A DNA stretch of 64,000 bases, from NCBI GenBank assembly GCA_036365145.1, contig JAEOAD010000012.1, forward strand, positions 41,670,501 through 41,734,500, read 5' to 3'. Under the pieces are notes generated by a model that saw only the letters and a program-made list of their open reading frames with translations, was not told the DNA's origin and made no database searches. Below, piece by piece: positions 34,041-45,951 of the stretch (its first letter is position 1; the number at the start of each line of letters is the position of its first letter). The translations under genes and the position numbers were made by a program. Source of the DNA: Orientallactaga sibirica. Its lineage: Eukaryota > Chordata > Mammalia > Rodentia > Dipodidae.

Positions 34041-34205
34041 TTTTTTTTTTGTTTTTTTTTTTTTTGTTTTTCAAGGTAGGGTCTCACTCTGGTCCAGGCT
34101 GACCTGGAATTCACTATGTAGTATCAGGATGGCCTCGAACTCTCGGCGATCCTCCTACCTCTGCCTCCCGAGTGCTGGGATTAAAGGTGTGTGCCACCAT
34201 GCCCC
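34041..34205 (-). mobile_element. B1 SINE inside pseudogene
   Basis: Reverse copy; ATAAATGACTT flanks both sides. Confidence 0.92.
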
Positions 34206-34285
34206 ACATAAATGACTTCTTACATTCTTTATATTTGTAGGGTTTCCCACCCTGTGTGAATTCTCTGATGTACAATGAGAAATTA

Positions 34286-34432
<147 letters not shown>

Positions 34433-34876
34433 CTAATGTACAATGAATTCTGACTTGTGTCAGAGAGACTTCTGACATTGTTTATATTCATAGGATTTCT
34501 CACCTGTGTGAGCTGTCTGATGTGAATAGAGGTTTGGTCTATGGTTAATGTTTTTTTCACATTTTTGAGGACTTGGGTTTTGGAGGCGGTTTGATTTCTA
34601 GTTAACAGTTTCCCCAGATATACTGGTGGGATTTCTCACCTGTGTGAGGTCTCTGACACAAAATGCAATTTGATTTTGTGCAAAAAGCTTTCCCATACAC
34701 ATTCCTTTTTTCCCCTATGCAGATTATCTGATAGCACTTAGTTTTGATTATCTCACAAATGCACTTCTCATTTTTATTACACACCTAGGACTTTTCCCTG
34801 CATGCACTCTCTGATGTTTTCTGTGGTCTGATTTTTTTAATGAACATTGCCTTACAATCACTACCTTTATAACCTT

Positions 34877-35029
34877 TTTTTTTTTTTTTTTTTGAGGTAG
34901 GGTCTCACTGTAGCTCTGGCTGACCTGGAATTCACTATGTAGTCTCAGGGTGGCCTTGAAGTCACGGTGATCCTCCTACCTCTGTCTCCCAAACGCTGGG
35001 TTTAAAGGAGTGCGCCACCATGCCAGGCT
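34877..35029 (-). mobile_element. B1 SINE inside pseudogene
   Basis: Reverse copy separating the KRAB/linker part from the finger array. Confidence 0.9.
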
Positions 35030-35876
35030 CAACATTTCTTTGTGTACTCTTACATGCTGAGTGAGCTTAGACGTTTTAAAAGAACACTTTCTGGCACACA
35101 TAACATTCCAACGTTTCCTCTCTTAACTGAGTCATCTCTTGGGCAGGAAGACTTAACATATTGTAGCATTTCTCATGTTCTCTGAGCTTACTGGAGGTAT
35201 CTCCCTGAGGAAACATATTATGTGCCCCTAATGTCTTTATGTGAAAGGCTTCACTATGACCACAATACTGAAAATACTGTTTATAACACTTTTCAATGCT
35301 GTGATACAGACTAGGAGGCTCAGGGCATCTATGGAATATTCCAGTTACAATACCAAGTTCTTCACTAGCCTGCATCTCTTCTGGCTCATAAGGCAGAAGC
35401 AGCACATTATCCCATATATTGAGCACCTCTGGTCTTATCTCAGAAATGTTCCTGTTCTTTACAGTCAGATTTAAACTATGATTTGAGCTCACATTGCATA
35501 CCTCTCCCAATTTAAACTTCTTCATTAATGTCCTGCTGTTGGTAATTACCAGATCATACAAATGTCTCTTCTGAATATCTTGGATGGTATCATTCAGGTT
35601 CTTCACATTCTGTAGATCTGGCAGGCTTTGGACTGGGGCATCTTCTGTCCATGGTCCAGCTCCTTGCTCCAACTTCAGGATCAGCTCAGGTTTGGAGGTT
35701 TGGTACTGCACTGAACCATGGACACCAGGTTGCTGTAGGTCTCCAGCATACATCCCTGAAGAGATTCTGTGCATCACTGAGGTCCTGCCACTCCTCCCAC
35801 GTGAAGTCCACAGACTGTGTCTAACCCTCAAACACCACTCCTTCTCGATTTCCTCAGCCTTCAGAAAATGCCTCAG

Positions 35877-35918
35877 CAGGGCTGGAGAGATGGCTTAGCG
35901 ATTAAGGCGGTTGCCTCC
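35877..35918 (+). mobile_element. DIP head fragment
   Basis: CAGGGCTGGAGAGATGGCTT and on to GGTTGCCT, about 40 bases of DIP head without body or tail; no target duplication is clear. Confidence 0.65.
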
Positions 35919-36149
35919 ATTGTGGTATCTGATCATTCAACCCCACCAGCACTGATGAGGAGGAAAAGGGAAGGCAACATGAGCAAGGCAATGACAGAAA
36001 CACCGATGTATTCATTTTCCTAGCTCCTTCAAACACACACAGGCCTGTGCAACCACAGCATGGTTTTCCTGGGTGTCCACATCTCCCCACGGCCTTCAGC
36101 ACAGGGACATCACAGGGCAGGAGTATTTATGGTTAAACAGAAACTTGAG

Positions 36150-36290
36150 CCAGGCTTGATGGCACATACCTTTAATTCCAGCATTCAGGAGACAGAGGTA
36201 GGAGGATTTCTGTGAGTTCGAGGCCACCCTGAGACTATGTAATGAATTCCAGGTCAGCCTGGGATAGAGCAAGACCCTACATCATAACAT
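36150..36290 (+). mobile_element. B1 SINE
   Basis: Forward copy with little A-tail (CCTACATCATAAC). Confidence 0.85.
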
Positions 36291-36299
36291 CCTTGTCAA

Positions 36300-36900
36300 A
36301 AAAGGCGGTTAAGAGACAATCCAGAGAACTCAAAGGCAGTAGGAACTTCAAAGCAGAAACTGAAAGTATGTGACTACTGTGGAGAATCTCGAGCAAAGGG
36401 GGAGATGATAAGAGACAAGAAGAACCTTAACCACACAGGTGATGGTAAGATATTTCAATTCATTCCAAGTGCAATTCAAGGCCACTGGAAGATTTTAAGT
36501 AGGGGATGATCATCATCTTACGTTTGTTTTAATTTTTAAAATGTACACGCACACACCAAGGTCCCTTGCTGGTGCAAATGAATCATTTTTACATCTGGCT
36601 TTACATGGGTACTGAACCCAGGCCACATGGCTTTGCAAACTGCTGAGCCATTTCCCCAGCCTTTGTTTACATTTTTGAAGGATCAGGGTTTCAGCAGCGT
36701 GGGGAATGAATTGAATGGCAGTAAGAACACATTCTGGAGGCAGCAGGCTGTCCCAATCTTTCAGGCAACAAACTTGAATGGCTTCCAATGGGTGGTAGTA
36801 GTGGTGGAGATGCAGGCAATTATTTGACGATGGAAGTGACAGGAAGTGATGATGGATTTGATTGGAGGAAGATGAGGAAAATGGAATATTCTCTTTTGTA
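36300..36900 (-). mobile_element. L2 LINE fragment, antisense, split by DIP
   Basis: The parts 36430-36525 (TTCATTCCAAGTGCAATTCA ... GGCCACTGGAAGATTTTAAG) and 36662-36880 resemble reversed L2. Very diverged. Confidence 0.5.
36528..36661 (-). mobile_element. DIP SINE, diverged
   Basis: Reverse copy with much of the GA tract and body lost. Confidence 0.75.
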
Positions 36901-37285
36901 AGGAACCCCTAGGCTTTAAGTTGTTGTACAATAATATCCTGTTGATGGGATTTTATGACTTAGTCCTTGTTCTTTCTTTTGACTTGTGTTTATAGGAAAG
37001 ATTATGAAAGTTATTTCATAAAAGTGAAAATTTAATATTAACTCTTGCTTTACCCTAAGAACATATAACAGTAGCCATAAAGATGTTTAAATATTTTGAC
37101 ATTTCTTTCAATTGGAAGCCAGACCAATTATGAAGAGAAAAATGAAAGAATCCATTCCAACTTCTCATGGTCTCTTTCCTCTGCCCCTCCTCTAGTTGGC
37201 ATTCAGTGCAGACATTCATTATCTGGACATATTCTTAAAGCTGTTGACAAAGGCTGAAGTGTTCTTTCAGGAACTTACAAAACAT
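36900..37285. other. Unique stretch
   Basis: No recognised repeat or gene. Confidence 0.35.
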
Positions 37286-37286
37286 C

Positions 37287-37400
37287 TGGGCATGGTGGAG
37301 CGCACCTTTAATCCCAGCACTCGGGAGGCAGAGATAGGAGAATTGCCATGAGCCTGAGCTAGAGTTGAGACCCTACCTTGAAAAACAAAACAAAACAAAA
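37287..37400 (+). mobile_element. B1 SINE with internal deletion
   Basis: Forward copy; about 45 bases in the middle are missing (GCCATGAG joined to CCTGAGCTAG). Confidence 0.85.
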
Positions 37401-37836
37401 GAGCTTAGAACACACTCCTTAGAAGAGCAAGCTTTCCATTCGTGTGATGAGAAACAACTGAAAAAATCACAAGTATTCCACTCCCTTCATTTGCCCATGT
37501 CCCATCTTACCTTCCTGTATATCATCTTGACTTTCAGAAATTATAGTTGGTCTCATTCCTTGTAAGTACAACAAGAAAACTGACATAAAGTAAAAAATTG
37601 CAACATTTCATATCAGGGAAAGTCGTCAGAAAGGCTGTTAAACAGGACTTGAATGTTTACAATGCATGCTGGTGTGTGAAGGATATGGGAACTGCCACAG
37701 AAAGGCTGTAGTTTCCATTACTGTTATCTCCTGGATATCTGACAGATATAAGTCTATGGTGTGCTGCAGTCATTGCTGTTTCATAAAACTGGCATTTCGG
37801 TTCATGTAGCATCCTATAAAATGAGATTTTGCTATG
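37401..37836. other. Unique stretch
   Basis: No recognised repeat or gene. Confidence 0.35.
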
Positions 37837-37928
37837 ACTTTTATTTATTTATTTGAGAGAGAGAGAGAATGAATGGAAATAGGCACACCAGGGACTCCAG
37901 CCACTGCAAATGATTTCCAGACACATGT
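37837..37928 (-). mobile_element. DIP SINE, tail half only
   Basis: Reverse, 5'-truncated copy: tail, GA tract and first part of body only, ending at CACATGTGG. Confidence 0.8.
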
Positions 37929-38094
37929 GGATTCAAGTAGTAAGGTATGGTTGACAATTCCCACAGATGCAAAGCTAGCAAAGGAGGTGGTGGACTTCCC
38001 ACTTGCTTTTATGTAAGTCCCAAGTTAGCCTCTGATTGGGCAATATTAGGACATGTCCTCTCTCTGCTCCAAATCACCACAAATGTGATCTTCC

Positions 38095-38325
38095 TGAGGA
38101 CAAAAGCGTAGATCCCTTTAGTGGCTTATAAGGTCCTGCATAATCAGATTTCCAAATATTCCTGGAGCCCATCTTCCACTATTCAGTCTCCTGCTCATTC
38201 TACTCAGCCATATTTATTTCCTTGCTATCATATTCTGGGAGATCACTCACTGGGAGACTCTTACTCAAGTGACATTTTACCTGCCAGCCTTGAGGATTTC
38301 GACTAAATAGCAGTTTATCTTACAC
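38095..38325 (+). mobile_element. L2 LINE fragment
   Basis: Forward orientation: GGCTTATAAGGTCCTGCATA through to GTGACATTTTACCTGCCAGC follows the L2 3' region in order. Confidence 0.6.
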
Positions 38326-38366
38326 ATCCTAGGAAATGTAGACTCTCTGTGTTGAAAATATTTCCA

Positions 38367-38578
38367 GGGATGGAGAGATGGCTTAGTGGTTAAGGCATTT
38401 GCTTGTGAAGCCTAAGGACCCCGGTTCGATTCTCCATGTCCCATGTAAGCCAGATGCACATGGTGGCACATGCGACTGGAGTTTGTTTGCAGTGGCTAGA
38501 GGCCCTGGTGTGCCCATTCTCCCTCTCTCCCCTTCTCTCTGTCTCTACTAAATAATTAAAAATAAAATCTTAAAAAAA
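38367..38578 (+). mobile_element. DIP SINE
   Basis: Forward copy; AAAATATTTCCAG(G/A) stands on both sides as target duplication. Confidence 0.93.
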
Positions 38579-39006
38579 TATTTCCAGATCTAATTGTCCC
38601 AACCACACCTCCACTCAAACAGTATATCATGTCAGTATTTGAGTTCTTGCCCTTAAATGTCCTTATTTTCACCCTATACTACAAAAGGTATACTCTTTTA
38701 TTTTCTTGTAGATCTTACAGATCTGTCAAAACTAAGGTACTGTCAACCCTCGGTTTCCCTCCAAATTTCACCAGATAAGTTGTTGATTAGGCAAAGCCAA
38801 GTTTATTATCTAGTGCAGTGAGGGAGGTAACCTACTTTAAAGAGTCATAGTATGGTATTGGGAGGGAGAGGCAGGAATTATTAGTTTTGAGGTTTTAGTG
38901 GAGTCTTGGATGGTATTAGGCAAAATTCACATTTATAGTGATTTAATATTGGTGGGTACATGCAGTGTGGTAAGGATTTTGAAATGTCTTAAAAAGTAAA
39001 TACTGG
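38579..39006. other. Unique stretch
   Basis: No recognised repeat or gene. Confidence 0.35.
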
Positions 39007-39008
39007 GA

Positions 39009-39168
39009 GCCGGGTGTGGTGGTGCACGCCTTTAATCCCAGCACTCAGGAGGCAGTGGTAGGAGGATCACCGAGAGTTTGAGGCCACCCTGAGACTACAT
39101 ACTGAATTCCAGGTCAGCCTGAGCTAGAGTGAGACCCTACCTTGGAAAACTGAAAAAAAAAAAAAAAA
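39009..39168 (+). mobile_element. B1 SINE
   Basis: Forward copy; AAAAAGTAAATACTGGG on both sides is its target duplication. Confidence 0.94.
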
Positions 39169-39179
39169 GTAAATACTGG

Positions 39180-39395
39180 GGTCTGGAGAGGTGGCTCAGC
39201 AGTTAAGGCGCCTGCCTGCAAAGACTAATGTCCCAGGTTTGACTACCCAGTAACCAAATAAGCCAGATGCACAAAGTGACACATGCATCTGAAGTCTATT
39301 TGCAGTGGCTAGAGAGCGTGGCATGCCCATTCTCTCTCTTTCTGACTCTCTTCTTGAAAATAAATAAATAAAATGAAATAAAAAATGAAAAAAAG
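39180..39395 (+). mobile_element. DIP SINE
   Basis: Forward copy directly after the B1. AAAGTAAATACTG reappears after it, so this DIP used the same target as the B1. Confidence 0.92.
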
Positions 39396-39488
39396 TAAAT
39401 ACTGATCTAATAAATAAGTAGATTGACCATTTAAGCAACCTCTTATTGAACACTCATTCCATTTTATAAATAATAGCTTTCATTCATT

Positions 39489-39496
39489 CTTTTTTT

Positions 39497-39539
<43 letters not shown>

Positions 39540-39759
39540 GAGAGGACAGATAAGAGAGAGGCTCGCCAGCAGTCTCTCAGCTGCTGTGAACGAAATCCAG
39601 ATGCGTGCGCCCCCTTGTGGTCAAGTGTGGCATTGTGCCCTTGCGCCACTTTGCATCTGGCTAAACGTGGGACCTGGAGATTGGAACCGCTGGAGATTGG
39701 AACCAACGTGCTTAGGCTTAGGAAGCAGGCGCCTTAACCGCTAAGCCATCTCTCCAGCC
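39489..39759 (-). mobile_element. DIP SINE, long form
   Basis: Reverse copy with (GA)n at 39500-39536 and a small tandem repeat GGAGATTGGAACC(G/A) in the body. Confidence 0.9.
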
Positions 39760-39794
39760 CTCTTGTTCCATTTTAATCTCTGCTTCCCATTAGG

Positions 39795-39920
39795 TTCAGA
39801 GTGCTGGGATCACAGAAGGCTGCTATGGCTTCTGGCTTTTCACATGGGGTTGGGGATCAAACTTGTGTACTCCAACTTGAGTGGCAATCACTTGATCCAT
39901 TGAGCCTTCTCCCCGACCCC
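39795..39920 (-). mobile_element. Old B2/B3-like SINE
   Basis: GGGGTTGGGGATCAAACTTG ... TTGATCCATTGAGCCTTCTC has the reversed B2-superfamily layout but is not DIP. Confidence 0.5.
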
Positions 39921-40111
39921 CATTTTAGCTTTTAACCCTATTAAAGCAATTGCTTCCAGTCCAAATCATTATAAACCCCAAATATACGTCCTCCTCCACA
40001 GCAGGGAGGACTTAGTCTTCAAATCTTCCTTGGTGAGAAGAAATGTTTACATGTTGATTGGTGGGTATGCAGAGGTATTTTGTTTCCCCCATCATAAAAA
40101 GGATAAATTTG

Positions 40112-40190
40112 GGTTGAAGAGAAGGTTCAATGGTTAAGGCACTTACTTGCCTTTAAACTCTAACGACTTGAGTTTGATGCCCTATAAAAT
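40112..40190 (+). mobile_element. DIP-like fragment
   Basis: Diverged head region (GTTCAATGGTTAAGGCACTT) without body. Confidence 0.55.
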
Positions 40191-40596
40191 GAGAGATGTA
40201 GTAATATATGACTAATGATCATCATTGTAATACTCTTTGTGATTTTATTTTCTTTGTAACCTTTTCTACATTTTTCAAATTTTCTACAATCAATATGTAT
40301 TACGTTAGGAATAGAAACCAATTAACCAAAGAGAAATTCTATTTCTTATCATAGTTGATTTTCCCCCCAAAGTTTTACAAAGATTGATTTCTTTTGCCGT
40401 TGTAATTACATGTTCTGAGTGGTCACATATTTTAACTCTGAAGACATTTAGATAATAGAGTACAGAAGAAATTAACTATCAAACTGAAGATAATATATTT
40501 CCTTTTCCTGCATTTCTTATTACTCTCATTACCAAACACAATGTGTAAAACTATATTTAAAGAATGTTACAAGAGGTAGATTTAAAAAGTAAATAT
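40191..40596. other. Unique AT-rich stretch
   Basis: No recognised repeat or gene. Confidence 0.35.
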
Positions 40597-40597
40597 A

Positions 40598-40770
40598 AGC
40601 CAGGCGTGGTGGCGCACGCCTTTAATCCCAGCACTTGGGAGGCAGAGGTAGGAGGATCACTGAGAGTTCGAGGCCACCCTGAGACTACATAGTTAATTCC
40701 AGGTCAGCCTGGACCAGAGTGAGACCCTACCTCGAAAAACCCAAAAAATAAAAAAAATTAAAAAAAAAAA
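40598..40770 (+). mobile_element. B1 SINE
   Basis: Forward copy; AAAAAGTAAATATA(A/T) before and after is its target duplication. Confidence 0.94.
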
Positions 40771-40784
40771 AGTAAATATATAAG

Positions 40785-40948
40785 CCGGGTGTGGTGGTGC
40801 ACGCCTTTAATCCTAGCACTCGGGAGGCAAAGGTAGGAGGTTTGCTGTGAGTTCAAGGCCACTCTGAGACTACATAGTGAATAGTGAATTCCAGCTCAGC
40901 CTGGGCTAGAGTGAGACCCTACCTCAAAAACCAAAACAAAAAAAAAGG
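40785..40948 (+). mobile_element. B1 SINE
   Basis: Forward copy placed within the right duplication of the previous B1, with a doubled GTGAATAGTGAATTCC in its body. Confidence 0.92.
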
Positions 40949-41242
40949 TAAGTAAATAAATAAAATACATTACCACTTTCCCTTTGGAATATTACAGAGA
41001 TGGCATTAAAGGAATGAGGAAAAAGTATGGGAAATGAGACTTCCTTTAAATAAGAACCACTGGTCAGTTGCCCATGCTCCAGAAAATAACCCCAACCCTG
41101 ATAAAACAACCCTAATTAAACTTAATGGGTTTCATACACACACACAAAACACGAAAGTAGGAAGCTGACTAGTTGGGAAGAAGAAGGGTTTAGAGGGGAA
41201 TATGAAAGGGTAATGGGAGGGTGAATTCAAAATAAATTATAA

Positions 41243-41413
41243 GCTGGGCATGGTGGCATACACCTTTCATCCTAGCATTTGGGGCGGGGCAGGGGTAGGA
41301 GGATTGCTGTGAGTTTGAGGCCAGCTTGAGACTACATAGTGAATTCCAGGTCAGCCTAGGCTACAGTGAGACCCTGCCTTGAAAAACCAAAAAATACAAA
41401 TTAAAATTAAAAA
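41243..41413 (+). mobile_element. B1 SINE
   Basis: Forward copy; AAAATAAATTATA flanks both sides. Confidence 0.92.
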
Positions 41414-41504
41414 ATAAATTATATATATGCATGAAATTGTCAAAAATAATGAAAATAAAATGAATAAAAGGAAATCACTGTGTCAAATCTTTAGAAATAC
41501 TTTT

Positions 41505-41659
41505 TTGTTTGTTTGTTTAATTTTGAGGTAGGATCTCATTCTCTCCCAGGCTGACCTGGAATTCACTATATAGTCTCAGGCTGGCCTCAAACTCACAGGC
41601 AATCCTCCTACCTCATCCTTCTGGATACTGGGATTAAAGGCATATGCCACCATGCCTGA
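41505..41659 (-). mobile_element. B1 SINE
   Basis: Reverse copy; AAATACTT(T/G)TTTT flanks both sides. Confidence 0.9.
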
Positions 41660-41728
41660 ATACTTGTTTTTGTCTATACTTTATCAACTGATGTTTGAGG
41701 AAGTGTTTATTTATTTATTTATTTATTT

Positions 41729-41730
41729 AT

Positions 41731-41766
<36 letters not shown>

Positions 41767-41908
41767 TTTTTAGAGGTAGGGTCTCACTCTGGCCCAGGCT
41801 GACCTGGAATTAACTATGTAGTCTCAGGGTGGCCTTGAACTCACGGCAATCCTCCTACCTCTGCCTCCCTAGTGCTGGGATTAAAGGCGTGCGCCACCAC
41901 GCCCGGCT
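41729..41908 (-). mobile_element. B1 SINE inside DIP tail
   Basis: Reverse copy with T33 tail; TATAGAT(T/C)TTTTTT on both sides shows insertion into the tail of the DIP at its right. Confidence 0.92.
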
Positions 41909-42120
41909 ATAGATCTTTTTTTATGACAGCAAGAGAGAGAATGAGACAGAGAGAATTGGCATGCCAGGGCCTTAGTACTGCAAATGAACTCCAGACAAAT
42001 GCACTACCTCTGCGCATACAACACTTTGTGCATCTGGCTTATGTGGGTTCTGGCGAGTCAAACATGGGTCCTTAGGGTTCACAGGCAAGTGCCTTAAAGT
42101 GCTAAGCTATCTCTCTAGCC
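41909..42120 (-). mobile_element. DIP SINE
   Basis: Reverse copy; its TTTA tail at 41708-41733 was pushed away by the B1. GAGGAAGTTT/GAAGAAGTTT is the outer target duplication. Confidence 0.88.
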
Positions 42121-42337
42121 TTTGAAGAAGTTTAAAAAAATATTTTTATAAAGTCATAAGCCAGATAATGAAAACGGAGGTTCCATGATGCTTTTTGTGT
42201 ATTTGTTCTATGTGAACTACTTACCTTACACTAAAATAGTTGCCAAGAAGTATTAGCTTCCTTGATTACCTCCTCAGGGATTCTCCCATGTACTCTTTTG
42301 TATATGTGAGCATAATACATATGGTGGTGGTCATAGT

Positions 42338-42340
<3 letters not shown>

Positions 42341-42379
<39 letters not shown>
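42341..42379. repeat. (GT)n microsatellite
   Basis: About 20 GT units; the neighbouring CATAATACATATGGTGGTGG is repeated on both sides of the tract. Confidence 0.95.
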
Positions 42380-42380
<1 letters not shown>

Positions 42381-42569
42381 ATAATACATATGGTGGTGGT
42401 CATGGTGATGTGTGTGTGTCTGTGTGGTGTATGCATGTGTATGGGCTGATGCAACAGCCTGTGCATAGAAGGAGGCCAGAGAGTGTTGAGTGTCCCCTCT
42501 CCATCATTCATACTTGTTTTTCCTTGAGACAGAGGAGTTTCGTATTGATTGCCATTTTTTCCTGAGCCC

Positions 42570-42733
42570 AATATTTCTCTGGTTTCTGTTTCCCAATGGG
42601 GTTACAGATGGGTGTGGTCATGCCCAACTATTTATGTGGGTGCTGGGGAATCAAACTGGGGTTGTGTCAGGCTCTCTATAGCCCTCATGCTTGTGCAGAA
42701 AGTGCACTTAACCACTGAGCCATCTCTCCTTCT
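42570..42733 (-). mobile_element. B3-like SINE
   Basis: GGTGTGGTCATGCCCAACTA ... CACTTAACCACTGAGCCATC fits reversed rodent B3/B2 better than DIP. Confidence 0.55.
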
Positions 42734-42754
42734 CCTCTCCTGGGTATTTTTGAT

Positions 42755-42830
42755 TCCCATAACTGCCAGCACAGTATATTGACACAGTAGGTGCTCAGCA
42801 AATATAGGATTAATTATTAAATATATATAT
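42755..42830 (+). mobile_element. MIR fragment
   Basis: CAGTAGGTGCTCAGCAAATA is the typical end of MIR-type SINEs; only this short part is left. Confidence 0.45.
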
Positions 42831-42894
42831 TTTAAAATTTTTATAAGGATTGTTACAAGGATTAATTAGTAAATATATATTTTATAAGGAGTAG

Positions 42895-42930
<36 letters not shown>

Positions 42931-42940
42931 TATATATATT
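42895..42940. repeat. (CT)n(CA)n(TA)n microsatellite
   Basis: Short compound dinucleotide tract on the tail side of a reverse B1. Confidence 0.9.
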
Positions 42941-43085
42941 TTGGTTTTTCAAGGTAAGGTCTCACTCTAATCCAGGCTGACCTGGAATTCAATATGCAGT
43001 CCCAGGATGGTCTTGAACTCATAGCAATCCTCCTACCTCATCCTCCTGAGTTCTGGGGTTAAAAACATGTGCCACCACACCTGGC
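42938..43085 (-). mobile_element. B1 SINE
   Basis: Reverse copy next to a (CT)n(CA)n(TA)n tract at 42895-42940. Confidence 0.88.
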
Positions 43086-43091
43086 AGTAAC

Positions 43092-43095
43092 TATA

Positions 43096-43138
<43 letters not shown>

Positions 43139-43870
43139 ATTGACAACTTCTTTAATTGTAGACAATATCCCATGGTACTTCCCTCCCTTCCCCCACTTTC
43201 CCCTTTGAAACTTCAGTCTCCATTATATCCCCTCCCCCTCTCCATCAGTCTCTCTTTTCAGTTTGATATCATGATCTTTTCCTCCTATTATGATGGTCTT
43301 ATGTAGGTAGTGTCAGGAACTGTGAGGTCATCAATATCCAGGCCATTTTGTGTCTGGAGGAGCACATTGTAAGGAGTCCTACTCTTCCTTTGGCTTTTAC
43401 ATTCTTTCTGCCCCTTCTTCAGCAATGGACCCTGAGCCTTGGAAGGTAGGTTTGAGACGTTTCAGTGCTGAGCACTCCTCTGTCACTTCTTCTCAGCACC
43501 ATGGTGCCTTCTCAGTTATCCCAAGGTTGCCACCATCTGAAAAGAGAAGATTTTCTAACCAAAAGTGAGAATAGCATTAATATATGGGTGTGGACATTAA
43601 GAGAAGTGTTTACTGGGCAGTTTGGTGAGCATAGTATATACATTTAGCGAGACACCAGCAGATATTACACCCTTAGGGCTCATGACTACCCCTGTCGTAT
43701 GTTTTCAGTATCAGGGATGTGTTCCCTCTCATGGAGCGGGCTTCCAGTCCAATTAGAGAGCAGTTGGTTTCCCCATAACAGACATGCCACTATTGCACCC
43801 ATTGGCTCATTTGGCCTGGCTGGCCAAATTTAAAGCTTGCAGTGTTCACTGTTGAGTACCTTCACTGAAC
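43092..43870 (-). mobile_element. L1 3'UTR
   Basis: Reverse copy: (TA)n and T-run at 43092-43140, then TTGACAACTTCTTTAATTGT, pyrimidine block and 3'UTR in the same order as 15795-16530. No coding part is present. Confidence 0.82.
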
Positions 43871-43889
43871 TATGTATATTTATATATAT

Positions 43890-44039
43890 ATATTTGGTTT
43901 TTCAAGGTAGGGTCTCACTTTAGCCCAGACTGACCTGGAATTTACTATGCAATCTCAGGGTGGCCTTGAATTCACTGTGATCCTCCTACCTCTGCCTCCT
44001 GAGTGCTGGGATTAAAGGCGTGTGCCACCATGCCCAGCT
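43890..44039 (-). mobile_element. B1 SINE
   Basis: Reverse full-length copy following a short (TA)n run. Confidence 0.9.
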
Positions 44040-44041
44040 TA

Positions 44042-44245
44042 AAAATATTTTTTTTTTTATTTGACAGAGAAAGAGGGAGGGAGGGAGAGAGAGAGAATGG
44101 GCATGCCAGGGCCTACAGCCTCTGCAAACGAACTCCAGACATGTGCACCCTCTTGTGCATCTGGCTAATGTGGGTCCTGTGGAATCAAACCTGGGTCCTT
44201 TGGCTTTGCAGGCAAATGCCTTCACCGCTAAGCCATCCCTCCAGC
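44042..44245 (-). mobile_element. DIP SINE
   Basis: Reverse copy abutting the B1. AGTAACTATAT at 43086 and AGTAACTATAT at 44249 bracket the L1-B1-DIP block: the L1's target duplication. Confidence 0.9.
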
Positions 44246-44673
44246 ACAGTAACTATATTTTAATGAGATGGAAATAAATCAATTATTTGGAATGTATTAC
44301 TCTACTATCACAGTCTTCAAGTGAAATATTCTGATCTACTTAAATGAAATAAATGGTGCAAGGGTTTGGAATCTTTATTGCTTCCATTGTCCTCATAAAA
44401 TCAGGTACAGACAGAACTACTGAGCATAATGTCTTAACATGTTCTGTTATTTGATGAAGTTTGAAAATAAAATAATGGATCAAGCACAATGGGTCCTTTT
44501 TCTGGATTATTTCCACCTTAAGGGAGTCTCATGATCACCCAGTCTCACTGAATATGCTTAGCTTCCAGGGATTCAACAAGACTTCTGGTTAGATTTCCTA
44601 GTGGCCCTCTCTATGAAACTGTGGGCCTTCTGACTCATAGAAGTACAAGTTTAAGAACAAAATGCCATCTATT
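44246..44673. other. Unique stretch
   Basis: No recognised repeat or gene. Confidence 0.35.
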
Positions 44674-44861
44674 TTTTAAATTAAATTTATTTATTTATTT
44701 GAGAGACCAAAAGAGGCAGTAGAGAGAGAATGAGTGTGCCAAATGAACTCCAGACACATGTGCCACCTTGTGCATCAGGGTTATGGGGTTCTGGGGAATT
44801 GAACCTGGGTCCTTAGCCTTTGCAGGCAAATGCCTTAACTGTTAAGCCATCTCTCCAGCCC
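44674..44861 (-). mobile_element. DIP SINE
   Basis: Reverse copy, part of body lost; AAAATGCCATCT flanks both sides. Confidence 0.92.
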
Positions 44862-45394
44862 CAAAATGCCATCTTTGATGGAAAATACCAGAGAATCAAG
44901 TTATTTCTGCAGAGCCATTCTTAAGGTAATGATTCATCCAAGCTTATCCTCAGATGTAACACTTTTTACCACCCTCTACTGCCAATAGTAATCTGATTTC
45001 AGGGTAATACAAGGAAGAACTTTCTAGCAATCAGAGTGGCAACAGAGAATAAAATTTACCTTAAAAATTACCTTAAAAAAAAAAAAAGGAATTTCTTTAG
45101 TCCTGTGAGCTTGAAGTTCAATGCAGAATCTTCACTTTAATTTTTAGCCTTTTTTTCTTCTTTTTTTCCTTTTTATGTCTTTAACAGATAGAAAAATCAG
45201 GTACTTAGGAAAATCAACTAGTTCAACTTAATTGGCTCCAAAGCATTCTTAGATTCCAATAACAGAACTAAAAGGCATGATTCCTGAGTCTATCAGCTAG
45301 TCAAATCAGGATCATGTGTACTGGATACAGCATCAGCTAATGGACTCAGGTTCCCTGTATATTATATGTCCTTTCTTTTTAATTTTTTTATTTA
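44862..45394. other. Unique stretch
   Basis: No recognised repeat or gene. Confidence 0.35.
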
Positions 45395-45671
45395 AAAATT
45401 TTTTTAAATTATTTTATTTATTTTTTGGAGAGAGACACAAGAGAGAGACAGACAGAGAGAGAGGGAGGGGGAGACAGATAGAGAATGGGCGCGCCAGCAG
45501 CCTCTCAGCTGCTGCAAATGAAATCCAGATGCGTGCGCCCCCTTGTGGTCAAGTGCGGCATTGCGCCCTTGCATCACTTTGCATCTGGCTAAACGTGGGA
45601 CCTGGAGATTGGAACTGGCATTGTTAAGCTTAGGAGGCAGGCGCCTTAACCGCTAAGCCATCTCTCCAGCC
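45395..45671 (-). mobile_element. DIP SINE, long form
   Basis: Reverse copy with the CCCCCTTGTGGTCAAGTGCG segment. Confidence 0.9.
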
Positions 45672-45736
45672 CATCCTTTCTTTTTTTAAAAAATATTTTA
45701 TTTTATTTTATCGAGGCAAGCCCAACAGACCAGACT

Positions 45737-45951
45737 GTTTTTATTATTATTATTTATTCTTCTTTGAGACAGAAAGGTAGAAAAAGAGAGAGAGAGAGAA
45801 AATGGGTGTGGCAGGGCCTCTAGCCACTGCAAATGAACTCCAGATTCATGCGCCACTTGTGCTTCTGGCTTACGTGTGACTTGGAGAATTGATCTTGGGT
45901 CCTTAGGTTTCACAGGCAAGCGCCTTAACTGCTAAGCCATCTCTCCAGCCC
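45737..45951 (-). mobile_element. DIP SINE
   Basis: Reverse copy; TATATGTCCT before the long-form DIP (45366) and after this one marks the outer target duplication of the pair. Confidence 0.88.
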
